From NCBI GenBank assembly GCA_905181885.1, contig CAJIZI010000003.1:62001-126000 (forward strand): a DNA stretch of 64,000 bases, in the 5' to 3' direction. The stretch is from an uncultured Gammaproteobacteria bacterium. Lineage in GTDB: Bacteria; Pseudomonadota; Gammaproteobacteria; Nitrosococcales; Methylophagaceae. Shown piece by piece: positions 30,952 to 40,502 of the stretch. The notes under the pieces were generated by a model, which worked only from the letters and a program-made list of their open reading frames with translations, ran no database searches and had not been told where the DNA came from. A program made the position numbers and the translations under genes. Every line of letters begins with the position of its first letter. The stretch's first letter is position 1.

Positions 30952-31638
30952 ATGTCAGTTAAACTAGTTACTTTAGTTGTTTTATCATTTTTCATAGCTA
31001 TGTTCTTTGTATTTAGTGGGCCTGACTACTTGACAATATCGGCTTTACAATCGAATAAAGCACTACTACTAGAAACAGTAGAGCAACACTATGGCTTATC
31101 TATTGTAGTGGCTATGATGATTTATATACTTGTTGTAGCTTTAAGTTTACCAGGTGCATCTGTTTTATCTTTAGCAGTAGGCTTTGTTTTTGGTCTTTGG
31201 TTGGGATGGTTACTATTGTTAGTTTCAGCAACTGTCGGAGCAGTATTAGTCTTTTGGTTAGTTCGTTATTTTTTTTATGACTGGGCAAAAGCTAAAATTG
31301 ATGTGATAACGGTGGCGCAAAAAATAACTACAGAATTTGAACAACATTCTTTTAATTACTTGTTATTTCTACGTTTGGTACCGTTGTTTCCATTTTGGCT
31401 CGTCAATTTGACAATGGCATTTACCAGTATTAAAACAAGCCAGTATGCTCTAGGTACATTTTTGGGTATTATGCCTGGTAGCTTTGTATTTGCTAATCTA
31501 GGTCGCTCTCTGGCTGATATTAAGAGCCTTGACCAGATTTTTTCACCACAGATGTTACTTGCATTAGTTTTGCTGGGTTTCTTAATGTTGTCGCCGATTT
31601 TCATTAGTCATTTCAGGCGTTATAGGAGTAGGGAATGA
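30952..31638 (+). CDS. TVP38/TMEM64 (DedA-like) membrane protein
   Basis: 228 residues, about five membrane segments. The SNARE-associated/VTT domain is visible as SLPGASVLSLAVGFVFGLWLGWLL and the FLRLVPLFPFWLVNLTMAFT block, where family members have a G/RLxPxxPxxxxN motif. Such proteins act as lipid scramblases or undecaprenyl/phospholipid-handling factors. Its place one base after the flavoprotein and 7 bp before arsS is a recurrent arrangement for arsenosugar or mer-like loci. Confidence 0.88.
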   Translation: MSVKLVTLVVLSFFIAMFFVFSGPDYLTISALQSNKALLLETVEQHYGLSIVVAMMIYILVVALSLPGASVLSLAVGFVFGLWLGWLLLLVSATVGAVLVFWLVRYFFYDWAKAKIDVITVAQKITTEFEQHSFNYLLFLRLVPLFPFWLVNLTMAFTSIKTSQYALGTFLGIMPGSFVFANLGRSLADIKSLDQIFSPQMLLALVLLGFLMLSPIFISHFRRYRSRE

Positions 31639-31645
31639 TTAATTT

Positions 31646-32602
31646 ATGTTAAATTCTAAACCTCTACTAGAGCTTAGTGATTTTCCAGCAATAGTCCGCT
31701 CTACCCTGACAACGATACAGGTTAATTTGGGATATTTATGTAATTTAAGCTGTGTGCACTGTCATGTTAATGCAGGACCAAAGCGAACAGAGTTAATGTC
31801 AAAGGAGACGATTGATCAGGTTTTGGCTTTTATAGAGCAATTGGATGTAACAACGCTCGACTTGACTGGTGGTGCTCCAGAAATGAATCCACATTTTAAA
31901 TACTTTGTAATAAAAGCTCGTGCTAAGGGCCTACGTGTTATAGATCGTTGTAATTTGGTGATATTAGAAGAGCCAGGTTATGAAAATTTAGCATTGTTTT
32001 TAGCTGAACAGGGCGTTGATATCGTAGCCTCATTGCCCTGTTACCTTGAGGATAATGTAGATAAGCAACGTGGTAACGGAGTATTTCAGTCGAGTTTAGC
32101 TGCATTAAAGCGATTGAATATCTTAGGCTACGGACTACCGGGGACAAATCTCATACTGGATTTAGTATTTAACCCACAAGGGATTAATTTGCCACCCGAA
32201 CAGAAAGCGTTGGAGGTAAGTTATAAGACCCATTTAGCTGCAGAATATGATGTGTTTTTTAATAAACTTTATACCTTAGCTAATATGCCCATAAAGCGCT
32301 TTGGTAGCATGTTAATGAGTAAGGGACTATTTAATGAGTATATGGCATTACTTGTTGCAAGTTATAACCCCGATACAGTTAACGATGTAATGTGTAGAGA
32401 GTTAATTAGCATTGATTGGCAAGGTTACGTCTATGATTGTGATTTTAATCAGATGTTAGATTTACCGATAGCAGACAAAGCTAAAGTTCATATTTCAGAA
32501 CTGGATGGTAAAGTACTTGCAAATCAGGAAATTGCAACTCGACAACATTGCTATGGCTGCACTGCTGGTCAGGGCAGTAGCTGTGGCGGAGCCTTATCAT
32601 GA
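31646..32602 (+). CDS. arsS: Arsenosugar biosynthesis radical SAM protein ArsS
   Basis: Radical SAM enzyme of the TIGR04167 (rSAM/Cys-rich) family that attaches the 5'-deoxyadenosyl group to methylated arsenic. CNLSCVHCHVNAGPKR is the cluster motif (about residues 28-43). TLDLTGGAPEMNPHF, IDRCNLVILEEPG and a C-terminal cysteine-rich segment (CYGCTAGQGSSCGGAL) are diagnostic. 318 residues. Upstream TVP38 gene is 7 bp away, downstream ArsM gene 25 bp away. Confidence 0.93.
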   Translation: MLNSKPLLELSDFPAIVRSTLTTIQVNLGYLCNLSCVHCHVNAGPKRTELMSKETIDQVLAFIEQLDVTTLDLTGGAPEMNPHFKYFVIKARAKGLRVIDRCNLVILEEPGYENLALFLAEQGVDIVASLPCYLEDNVDKQRGNGVFQSSLAALKRLNILGYGLPGTNLILDLVFNPQGINLPPEQKALEVSYKTHLAAEYDVFFNKLYTLANMPIKRFGSMLMSKGLFNEYMALLVASYNPDTVNDVMCRELISIDWQGYVYDCDFNQMLDLPIADKAKVHISELDGKVLANQEIATRQHCYGCTAGQGSSCGGALS

Positions 32603-32627
32603 ACAGATTATTATTTAGGAAAACGTA

Positions 32628-33746
32628 ATGGCTTCAAAGCATAGTGTATTAGAAAGATATTCGGAAGGGGCTCAAGATCGTCAGCCTGATTTATGCTGTC
32701 CAGTTGATTATGATTCTTCATTACTAGCGTTATTACCACAAGAAATTATCGATAAGGATTATGGCTGTGGAGATCCTTCTCGCTATGTCCGTAAAGGAGA
32801 TATTGTTCTCGATTTAGGTGCTGGTTCTGGAAAAATTTGCTATATGGCAGCTCAAATTGTTGGTAAAAATGGCCAGGTAATTGGCCTTGATATGAACGAT
32901 GATATGTTGACTTTAGCTCGAAAATATCAGCCTGAAATGGAGAGCAAGTTAGGTGATGATCGAGTTAAGTTTGTCAAAGGCTTAATTCAGGATCTTACTG
33001 TTGATTTAGAAGCGATGGATAAGCATCTTGCTGAACATCCAGTGACCGATAGCGCATCGTTAACTCACTTACAATCATGGCAAGTAAATCAATCAAAGCA
33101 AATGCCATTAATAAAAGATAACTCAATTGATCTGGTGGTGTCTAATTGTGTACTTAACTTAGTACAAGATAGCGAAAAAAACAAGATGATTAATGAGATA
33201 TTCCGAGTCGTAAAACCTGGGGGCCGTGTAGCCATCTCAGATATCATCAGTGATGAGCATGTTCCAGATCACCTTAAAGCCGATCCGACTTTATGGAGTG
33301 GTTGCATTTCTGGTGCTTTGCAAGAAGAAGAAATGTTAATTGCATTTGTAGAGGCCGGGTTTGTGGCGGTATCTTATGACAAGTGGGAAAGTGAACCTTG
33401 GCAAGTAGTAGAAGGTATTGAGTTTCGCTCTGCCACTATTACTGGGATAAAACCTAAAGAAGATCCTTGTTTAGATGTTGGTCATGCAGTAATTTATCGT
33501 GGTCCTTACTCTAAAGTGTACGATGATGAAGGCCATGTTTATCCTCGCGGTCAGCGTATTGCAACCTGCCAACGGTCCTATGAACTATTAATTGAAAGTG
33601 TATACCGTGAGGATTTTATTGGTATTACGCCAAGAAAATTAAAACCAGAAGTAAACTGGTGCTCGCCCGCTGGGACATTACGTCCGGCTTCGGAAACGAA
33701 AGGTGCAATACATAAGGGTGATGCATCAAATACTACATGTTGTTAG
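32628..33746 (+). CDS. ArsM-type arsenic methyltransferase for arsenosugar synthesis
   Basis: Methylates arsenite or methylarsenite with AdoMet; here probably feeding ArsS. 372 residues. VLDLGAGSGKICYMAAQIVG is the AdoMet loop. Cysteines fit arsenic binding: DLCCPVDY near residue 22, CVLNLV near 170, PTLWSGCISGAL near 220, and a Cys-Cys C-terminus (TTCC). The ArsM-like fold ends near 280 and the rest is an extension (about 90 residues) found in this ArsS-linked subtype. Stop at 33746, 19 bp before the glycosyltransferase start. Confidence 0.9.
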   Translation: MASKHSVLERYSEGAQDRQPDLCCPVDYDSSLLALLPQEIIDKDYGCGDPSRYVRKGDIVLDLGAGSGKICYMAAQIVGKNGQVIGLDMNDDMLTLARKYQPEMESKLGDDRVKFVKGLIQDLTVDLEAMDKHLAEHPVTDSASLTHLQSWQVNQSKQMPLIKDNSIDLVVSNCVLNLVQDSEKNKMINEIFRVVKPGGRVAISDIISDEHVPDHLKADPTLWSGCISGALQEEEMLIAFVEAGFVAVSYDKWESEPWQVVEGIEFRSATITGIKPKEDPCLDVGHAVIYRGPYSKVYDDEGHVYPRGQRIATCQRSYELLIESVYREDFIGITPRKLKPEVNWCSPAGTLRPASETKGAIHKGDASNTTCC

Positions 33747-33765
33747 TGATATACAGTGGGGTTCC

Positions 33766-34458
33766 ATGCCGGAATTAAGCATTATCATTCCTTGTTTTAA
33801 TGAACAAAAAGGTATTGCTCTTTTTATACATAAGCTTCAAAAGCTTAGGCCTCAGTGTGAAGTTATTTTAGTCGATGGCGGGAGTGATGATAAGACTGTC
33901 CAGATAGCCGAACCATTTGTCGATCTTCTTATACATTCACCTTGTGGCCGAGCACAACAAATGAATGCTGGAGCTGAAAAGGCTTGTAGTAATGTTTTGA
34001 TTTTTTTACATGCAGATACTTTTTTACCCGACGATGCTGTGAGTCAAATTCAACAAGCTTTGCAAGAAGGTTATCGTTGGGGCCGATTCGACATTCGTTT
34101 GACAGGTGGACATTGGTTTTTACCTGTAATTAGTTATTTTATGAATATTCGTTCGGCAATAAGTGGCATTATCACGGGTGATCAGGCACTGTTTATTGAT
34201 AAAAGTTTATTTAAGGAGGTTGGTTGTTATCCCAATATTGCTATTATGGAAGATATAGCTCTGGCTAAAAACCTTAAAAAATATGGAAAACCTTTTCGTG
34301 TTTATAGTTGTGTCCACAGTTCAGCCAGACGTTGGCTGCAATATGGAGTTTATAAAACTATATTGCTGATGTGGTGTCTAAGATTAGAGTATTTTTTGGG
34401 TATTGATCCCAAACAACTAGCCCAACAATATCAAGGAGGGCAATTTTGGAAGTCATAA
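33766..34458 (+). CDS. Arsenosugar-associated family 2 glycosyltransferase (TIGR04283)
   Basis: 230 residues of the GT-A type. MPELSIIIPCFNEQKGI starts the NDP-sugar fold; VDGGSDDKT follows, LHADTFLP is the DxD-like site and GDQALFIDKSLFKEVGCYP the acceptor loop. ATG 33766 follows the arsM stop; the longer frame inside arsM has no ribosome-binding site. This family was originally named rSAM/selenodomain-associated transferase 2 and is now linked to arsenosugar loci. Confidence 0.88.
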   Translation: MPELSIIIPCFNEQKGIALFIHKLQKLRPQCEVILVDGGSDDKTVQIAEPFVDLLIHSPCGRAQQMNAGAEKACSNVLIFLHADTFLPDDAVSQIQQALQEGYRWGRFDIRLTGGHWFLPVISYFMNIRSAISGIITGDQALFIDKSLFKEVGCYPNIAIMEDIALAKNLKKYGKPFRVYSCVHSSARRWLQYGVYKTILLMWCLRLEYFLGIDPKQLAQQYQGGQFWKS

Positions 34459-35231
34459 TTCGCCTATCCGCTTTTATCGGTATTTTATGCCTAATGATGC
34501 TTTGGGAAGTATACGCCCCAAGGCGTAAATCGCGATACTCACGTCTACAGCGGTGGCCTACCAACTTTTCTATATCCATTATAGGCATGATTATCGTTCG
34601 CTTTACAGTCGGAGGCATTGCTTATGTTTCAGCGTTATATGCAATGGATAACCAAATTGGTTTATTAAACCAATTTTTAATACCAGACTGGTTTTCAATT
34701 GTAATAACATTATTGCTTCTGGACTTGGCTATTTATGGCCAACATAGGGCATCTCATCGTTGGCAATGGCTGTGGCGTTTTCATAAGGTTCACCATTCAG
34801 ATTTAGATTTTGATGTCACTACGGGAATAAGATTTCATCCCATAGAAATAATAATATCAATGTGTTACAAGGTTATTATTATCTATATTATAGGCTGTAA
34901 TCCGTTGGCAGTTGTTGTCTTTGAAGTGGTTTTAAGTGGCGCGTCACTATTCAACCATAGTAATATTTTTATTCCGCTTAAACTAGAACGACGTATTCGA
35001 CTATGGATCGTTACACCTGACATGCACCGTGTCCATCACTCAAGTAAAGATAAAGAAATAGATAGTAACTTTGGCTTTTCTATTAGTATTTGGGACCGAT
35101 TGTTTAGTTCTTATATAGATCAGCCACAATTAGGACACGATAAAATGGTCATAGGTTTAAATAGTTATCGTCACAGCCCAGATGTAGGTATTAAGAAATT
35201 ACTATTAATGCCTTTTAAATCTTTGAAATGA
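34446..35231 (+). CDS. Sterol desaturase/fatty acid hydroxylase family membrane protein
   Basis: 261 residues, four to five membrane segments. Di-iron histidine clusters: HRASH (about 101-105), HKVHHSD (about 115-121) and HRVHHSS (about 196-202), the standard fatty-acid-hydroxylase set. TTG start with a strong GGAGGG site 7 bp upstream; it overlaps the preceding glycosyltransferase by 13 nt and the next gene by 4 nt, so all three are translationally coupled. Family members hydroxylate or desaturate lipids. A role on the lipid part of an arsenolipid, or on the sugar-linked chain, is inference. Confidence 0.88.
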   Translation: MEVIIRLSAFIGILCLMMLWEVYAPRRKSRYSRLQRWPTNFSISIIGMIIVRFTVGGIAYVSALYAMDNQIGLLNQFLIPDWFSIVITLLLLDLAIYGQHRASHRWQWLWRFHKVHHSDLDFDVTTGIRFHPIEIIISMCYKVIIIYIIGCNPLAVVVFEVVLSGASLFNHSNIFIPLKLERRIRLWIVTPDMHRVHHSSKDKEIDSNFGFSISIWDRLFSSYIDQPQLGHDKMVIGLNSYRHSPDVGIKKLLLMPFKSLK

Positions 35232-35848
35232 CATATCTTTACCCGCAAGCGAGTCTTGCGGTTTTCTGCAAGGCACCGATACCGGGACAGGTCAAAACAC
35301 GCTTGATACCCGATATGACTCAACAGCAAGCAGCTGATGTACATATGTTATTAACAAACCGACTGTTAAGTTGGCTTGATAAAGCACAGCTCTGTCCAAT
35401 CACACTCTGGTGTTCACCTGATACATCACATCCATTTTTTCAAGCCTGTGCCGCTAAATATTGTATGTCTTTAGAGGAACAAAAGGGCACTGATTTAGGT
35501 GATAAAATGCAATATACGATAGCCCGTCATTTGAAAAGTTCAAGCCAAGCATTATTAATAGGTTGTGACTCACCTTCTGTCAGGCAATGTGATGTATCAA
35601 ACATGATAGAACGCTTACAAAGTAACGATGATGTAGTACTTGCACCTGCTGAAGATGGGGGTTATGTAATGATAGGGTGTAGAGAAGATTACCCCATACT
35701 GTTTTCTGACATGGAATGGGGTATCGATAACGTCTCAGATAAGACCCGTCTACGTGCTATTGAGTCTGGAATCCGTTTATCTAGCCTAAGGATCCATTGG
35801 GATGTCGATAATTATAGTGATTGGCAACGCTTTTGTGCCCTTGAATAA
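35228..35848 (+). CDS. Arsenosugar-associated glycosyltransferase-like (TIGR04282, DUF2064)
   Basis: 206 residues with the CofC-like nucleotidyl/glycosyl transferase fold: AVFCKAPIPGQVKTRLIPDMT, the KGTDLGDKM loop, LLIGCDSPSV and VLAPAEDGGYVMIG. Formerly rSAM/selenodomain-associated transferase 1. Last gene of the cassette; ATG overlaps the hydroxylase stop (ATGA). Confidence 0.88.
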   Translation: MTYLYPQASLAVFCKAPIPGQVKTRLIPDMTQQQAADVHMLLTNRLLSWLDKAQLCPITLWCSPDTSHPFFQACAAKYCMSLEEQKGTDLGDKMQYTIARHLKSSSQALLIGCDSPSVRQCDVSNMIERLQSNDDVVLAPAEDGGYVMIGCREDYPILFSDMEWGIDNVSDKTRLRAIESGIRLSSLRIHWDVDNYSDWQRFCALE

Positions 35849-35909
35849 CGTAAAATAACTAGTAACACTTAAATTAATAACACTAATGCTGCGAGTAGAC
35901 GATAAAACA

Positions 35910-36428
35910 ATGACTGAGTTTGAAAATAAACATGATGGTGAAAAAAGTAAGTCACAGGTTAAACGTGAGTTACAAGCCTTAAAAGACCTAGGTAAGTCAT
36001 TGATCTCATTGCCACTTAAAGATTTGAACAAGCTTGCCCTGCCTGAAAAGCTATATGATGCAGTTATTAAAGCACAAACACTTACCCACGGAGCTTTTAA
36101 ACGTGAGGTAGGTTACATCGGGGCAATTATTGCAGATGAAGATTACGATGTTATTGCATCTGAGCTAGATAAATTGAAACAAGTTCACCATGGTGAAGTG
36201 AAACAATTCCACCAACATGAACGATGGCGCGATGACTTATTAGCTGGTAATAATGTTGTTATGACATTGTTGCATCAGCAATTTAAAAACTTTGATAGCC
36301 AGTATGTACGGCAGTTAGTCAGAAATGCTAAGAAAGAAGCTGAAAATAATAAACCGCCAAAATCAGGTAGATTATTATTTAAGTATCTCCAACAATGCGA
36401 AGCTAAAGATAATGATAATGATATTTAA
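35910..36428 (+). CDS. darP: Ribosome biogenesis factor DarP (YjgA, DUF615)
   Basis: 172 residues from ATG 35910; ATG 35886 would add eight. SKSQVKRELQALKDLGKSL, LPEKLYDAV, RREVGYIG-like block, a helical middle and the C-terminal RNAKKEAENNKPPKSGRLLFKYL, which is nearly universal in the family. DarP helps late 50S assembly. Stands alone after the arsenosugar run, 60-odd bp away and possibly read from it. Confidence 0.93.
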   Translation: MTEFENKHDGEKSKSQVKRELQALKDLGKSLISLPLKDLNKLALPEKLYDAVIKAQTLTHGAFKREVGYIGAIIADEDYDVIASELDKLKQVHHGEVKQFHQHERWRDDLLAGNNVVMTLLHQQFKNFDSQYVRQLVRNAKKEAENNKPPKSGRLLFKYLQQCEAKDNDNDI

Positions 36429-36479
36429 CTATATGTTAAGAAGAACATAGCTAGTTTTCCCAGCCTGACCTAGATAGGG

Positions 36480-39400
36480 TTAATTACATAGCTTCCATTG
36501 TTTCTCTAGACGCTTAGCTGATATAGGGTAAGCAGTCTTAATTCCTTGAGCAAATAAAGACACTCTGAATTCTTCAATCATCCATCGATAATGTTGCAAT
36601 TCTTGAGATGTATGATCACTGGCATGAGAATGATAGCGCTGCCAGTGTGGTTGGACTTCAGCCATCCATTGTCGATCTCTCATAGGATCACTAAGTAACT
36701 TATCTAAGCGTTGGCCCATCGCTTGCAGGTACAAGGGTAGACGTTTTAAAGCTTCGTCAGGAGTCTGGTGAGTAAAGCCGTGGTAAATTAATGATGATAG
36801 CTGAGATTTTATATCCTTCACGGCATTGATGGATGTTAGTGGGATATTTGATGACAGCCTTTTAGCAATTGCATGGTATTCGCTCAAAGCCTTCGCTATT
36901 TGTTGTGCTAAGTTGTTGGCAGTGTTGATAAGTTCACTTCTATTAGCTTGTAGTCGTTGTTCGAATTCTTTTTGAGAAGATATAGTAGGATAACCTTTAA
37001 TAAAACAATGATCGAAGGCTAAATGAATTAGATCTGTCTTAAGTTGCTCACATGGTGATTTTTGGCTATTAATTGGATAAAGAGGGTTGGAAGGGACGCT
37101 GACATAGTGCATACACATTTGTTGAATGTTAGGAAGTTGCTTGCGTAGATATTTCACAATATCTGCTTCTGATAACAGAAAGAGCTTTCTAAGCCCTAAG
37201 TGGGTTTGTTGTTGGGCTTGTTTAGCGGTGTCTAATAATGTGAGATCGACATGTTCGCCTTGATCTATTAAAGCGGGGTAAGCGGTTATCTCGAGTCCAT
37301 TTTGTTGTAATGAGATCTGAGCTGGCAAATCACCAAAAGTCCATCGGGTTATGCCTTGTTGTTCATATTCACTATCAGGAATTGATTGAAAACTACTAGC
37401 TGCTTCTTCTGCCCAGTGTTTCTTTAAATGATCTAAGTCTCGACTTTGCTCTAATAACTGACCCTTATCATCAACTAATTTAAAATTCATTTTCAGGTGA
37501 TCGGGTAAGTCGTTAAGTCTCCATTCTGATGGGACAATTTCAATACCAGTAAGGCGGCGTAGCTGACTTGATAGAGCTGTAAGCAAATCACCATCATCTG
37601 CCGACATATTGTTTAAACACTGATCGGCATAGTTAGGAACAGGAATAAAGTGTCGTCGTTGAGTTTTTGGTAAGCTTTTAATCAAAAATATTACTTTGTC
37701 ACGTAATAATCCGGGTACTAACCATTGGTATAGTGAAGAGTTAGTTTGATTTAGTAATGACAGAGGAATGGTTTGGGTAATGCCATCTTCGGTTTTACCA
37801 GGCTCAAATTGATATTCTAACGTTAAGGGAACACGATTCACCAGTAATTGGTCAGGGAAATTTACTGATGTTATTTTCTCAGCTTCATGTTGCATTAAAT
37901 CATTACGACTTAAGAAGAGTAATTTTTTATTCTCCTTATCAGCTTGTTTTCGCCATTCTTCAAAACCGGCACCATTAACTATTTTATCGGGTATTTTTTC
38001 TTTATAAAATGCAAACAACACATCATCATCAACTAAGACATCACGTCTTCGTGATTTCTGTTCAAGTAATTCAATGTCTTGGATAAGGCTTAAATTGTGT
38101 TTAAAAAAAGCAGCATTGCAATGCCAGTCACCTTGCACTAGGGCATCACGGATGAAAATCTCATTAGAGAGGATGGGGTCGATGCTTCCGAAATGGATGC
38201 GACGGCGCGCCACAATGGGAAGAGAGAATAGTGAAACCTGCTCAAAGGCGATAACTTGAGCCGGCTTTTTTTCCCAATGTGGCTCAGCATATTGTGTGTG
38301 AACTAAATCACCGGCAATAGATTCGATCCATTCAGGTTCTATTTTGGCGACGATTCGGGCATAGAGTCTACCCGTTTCTACTAATTCAGCAGCCATAATC
38401 CACTTAGGACTTTTTTTATGTAATGCTGATCCAGGAAAAATATGTAGTTTTAGGTTCCGAGTACCAGTGTATTCAGACTTATCTGTTTTGATTGCAATAT
38501 TACTTAAAAGGCCCGACAACAGTGCTTGGTGAATTGTTTTATAGTCCGCAACTTGGGAGCTTGGCTTAAATCCCATTTGAGTGACCTGGATATGTAATTG
38601 TTGATGAATATCATGCCATTCTCTTAATCTTAAATAGGATAAGAAGTTTTCTTTACAATGTTTCCGTAATTTGTTTTGGCTAAGGTGTTTTTTCTTGTCG
38701 TGATAATGTGCCCAGAGTTTAAGGTAAGCCAAAAAGTCTGAACGCTCATCTTTAAATTGAATATGCGCTTGATCGGCAGCTTGTTGTTTATCCATTGGTC
38801 TTTCACGAGGGTCTTGAATACTTAATGCACTTGCAATTACAAGCACATCTGTTAGGCAATTTAATGTATCTGCAGCTAAGATCATTCTTGCTATTCGTGG
38901 GTCGATAGGCAGTTTAGCCAGCTGTTGTCCTAACTTGGTGAGATTATGTTGCTTATTTACCGCACCGAGCTCTTCTAATGATCTAAACCCATCATTGATG
39001 ACTTTTTGAGGTGGTGGATTAATAAATGGGAATTGAGCCGGATCTCCTAAACGTAATGCAGCCATTCGTAATATCACAGAGGCTAAATTGGTTCTCAATA
39101 CCTCAGGATCAGTAAAAGCTGGCCTGTTTTTAAAGTCATTTTCATCATAAAGGCGAATAGCCACGCCCGCAGCGACTCGCCCACAACGTCCAGAGCGCTG
39201 ATTAGCACTAGACTGTGATACTTTCTCTATAGGCAACCGTTGTACCTTATTACGTACACTGTAACGACTAACTCGTGCGTAACCAGGATCTATAACATAA
39301 CGGATCCCTGGTACGGTTAAAGAGGTTTCAGCGACGTTGGTTGCCAATACAATACGACGATGGCCACCTGTTTTAAAAATACGGTTTTGTTCAGCAGCAG

Positions 39401-40370
39401 ACTGTCTTGCAAACAAGGGTAATACATCAGTTTGAGGGGGGTGGTGTTTGCGTAAAGCTTCTGAAACTTCTCTAATATCACGTTCGCCGGACAAAAAGAC
39501 CAGGATATCACCTTGGCCTTCGCGACATAGCTCGTCTGTAGCCTCAATAATGCCACGAATCATATCGTAATCCTGTTGATCTTCCTCATCATTCATTGGA
39601 GGGCGATAACGAATTTCGACAGGAAATGTTCGACCACTAACCTCGATCACAGGGGCATTATTAAAATGGCTAGAAAAGCGTTTAGTGTCTATGGTTGCTG
39701 AGGTAATAATAACTTTTAGATCTGGGCGCTTAGGCAAAAGTTGTTTTAAATATCCTAATAGGAAGTCAATATTCAGGCTACGTTCATGGGCTTCATCTAT
39801 GATTAAAGTGTCATATTGATTAAGGAACTTGTCATTCTGTGTTTCTGCTAATAAAATCCCATCTGTCATTAACTTAATGTAACTTTTATCCGCCTTTACT
39901 TGGTCGTGAAAGCGGACTTTATATCCGACAATATCACCCAATTCGCTGTTGAGTTCTTCGGCAATACGAGTTGCGACAGTCCTTGCTGCAATACGCCTAG
40001 GCTGAGTGTGTCCAATCAAGCCATATACACCACGGCCAAGTTCGAGACATATTTTTGGAAGTTGAGTTGTCTTTCCAGAGCCAGTTTCGCCACTCAATAT
40101 AATAACTTGGTTAGCTTGAATGGCCTTGGCTATGTCTGCTCGGCGTTCAATGACAGGCAGGTCTGCCTTAAAGGATGGTTTTGGTAGATGTTGTTGACGA
40201 TAAGTACGACGATTAACTGAAGCGGTTAATTTACTTTCAATTGAGTTTATTTGTTCCTGCGATATCTCAGTTTTCTTGCGTAAATTTTTGATACTTCGCC
40301 GCAGGGAAAACTGGTCTATTAGCATAGCGAGACTCAGTGAGTTTTCGAGTTGTATAAGCTTGTTTTTCAA
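36480..40370 (-). CDS. hrpA: ATP-dependent RNA helicase HrpA
   Basis: 1296 residues, the usual HrpA length. Walker A SGETGSGKTTQLPKICLELG, DEAH box IIDEAHERSLNIDFLLGYL, SATIDTKRF, QRSGRCGRVAAG, an OB-fold region and the long C-terminal DUF3418 domain typical of HrpA. HrpA rescues stalled and collided ribosomes in E. coli. Convergent with darP. Confidence 0.96.
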   Translation of the reverse strand: MKNKLIQLENSLSLAMLIDQFSLRRSIKNLRKKTEISQEQINSIESKLTASVNRRTYRQQHLPKPSFKADLPVIERRADIAKAIQANQVIILSGETGSGKTTQLPKICLELGRGVYGLIGHTQPRRIAARTVATRIAEELNSELGDIVGYKVRFHDQVKADKSYIKLMTDGILLAETQNDKFLNQYDTLIIDEAHERSLNIDFLLGYLKQLLPKRPDLKVIITSATIDTKRFSSHFNNAPVIEVSGRTFPVEIRYRPPMNDEEDQQDYDMIRGIIEATDELCREGQGDILVFLSGERDIREVSEALRKHHPPQTDVLPLFARQSAAEQNRIFKTGGHRRIVLATNVAETSLTVPGIRYVIDPGYARVSRYSVRNKVQRLPIEKVSQSSANQRSGRCGRVAAGVAIRLYDENDFKNRPAFTDPEVLRTNLASVILRMAALRLGDPAQFPFINPPPQKVINDGFRSLEELGAVNKQHNLTKLGQQLAKLPIDPRIARMILAADTLNCLTDVLVIASALSIQDPRERPMDKQQAADQAHIQFKDERSDFLAYLKLWAHYHDKKKHLSQNKLRKHCKENFLSYLRLREWHDIHQQLHIQVTQMGFKPSSQVADYKTIHQALLSGLLSNIAIKTDKSEYTGTRNLKLHIFPGSALHKKSPKWIMAAELVETGRLYARIVAKIEPEWIESIAGDLVHTQYAEPHWEKKPAQVIAFEQVSLFSLPIVARRRIHFGSIDPILSNEIFIRDALVQGDWHCNAAFFKHNLSLIQDIELLEQKSRRRDVLVDDDVLFAFYKEKIPDKIVNGAGFEEWRKQADKENKKLLFLSRNDLMQHEAEKITSVNFPDQLLVNRVPLTLEYQFEPGKTEDGITQTIPLSLLNQTNSSLYQWLVPGLLRDKVIFLIKSLPKTQRRHFIPVPNYADQCLNNMSADDGDLLTALSSQLRRLTGIEIVPSEWRLNDLPDHLKMNFKLVDDKGQLLEQSRDLDHLKKHWAEEAASSFQSIPDSEYEQQGITRWTFGDLPAQISLQQNGLEITAYPALIDQGEHVDLTLLDTAKQAQQQTHLGLRKLFLLSEADIVKYLRKQLPNIQQMCMHYVSVPSNPLYPINSQKSPCEQLKTDLIHLAFDHCFIKGYPTISSQKEFEQRLQANRSELINTANNLAQQIAKALSEYHAIAKRLSSNIPLTSINAVKDIKSQLSSLIYHGFTHQTPDEALKRLPLYLQAMGQRLDKLLSDPMRDRQWMAEVQPHWQRYHSHASDHTSQELQHYRWMIEEFRVSLFAQGIKTAYPISAKRLEKQWKLCN

Positions 40371-40502
40371 TGCGTAGGATTTATGGTCTATTAATTAGGC
40401 TATTTATTGTAAGGTTAATGACAATGAACGGTGACTTTTTTGGTTTAGTTATCATTCCTTTTATGAGCCTTTATCAAGAGATATTCTTTGATAACTTAAG
40501 TT

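Noticed and set aside
38074-40187. Several plus-strand ORFs of 60-95 codons across hrpA
   Set aside because: They are antisense shadows of hrpA with no ribosome-binding sites or family features.
40471-40494. TTATCAA/TTGATAA inverted repeat near the 3' end of yhbY, considered as terminator
   Set aside because: AT-only stem with a long loop and no T tract on the relevant strand.
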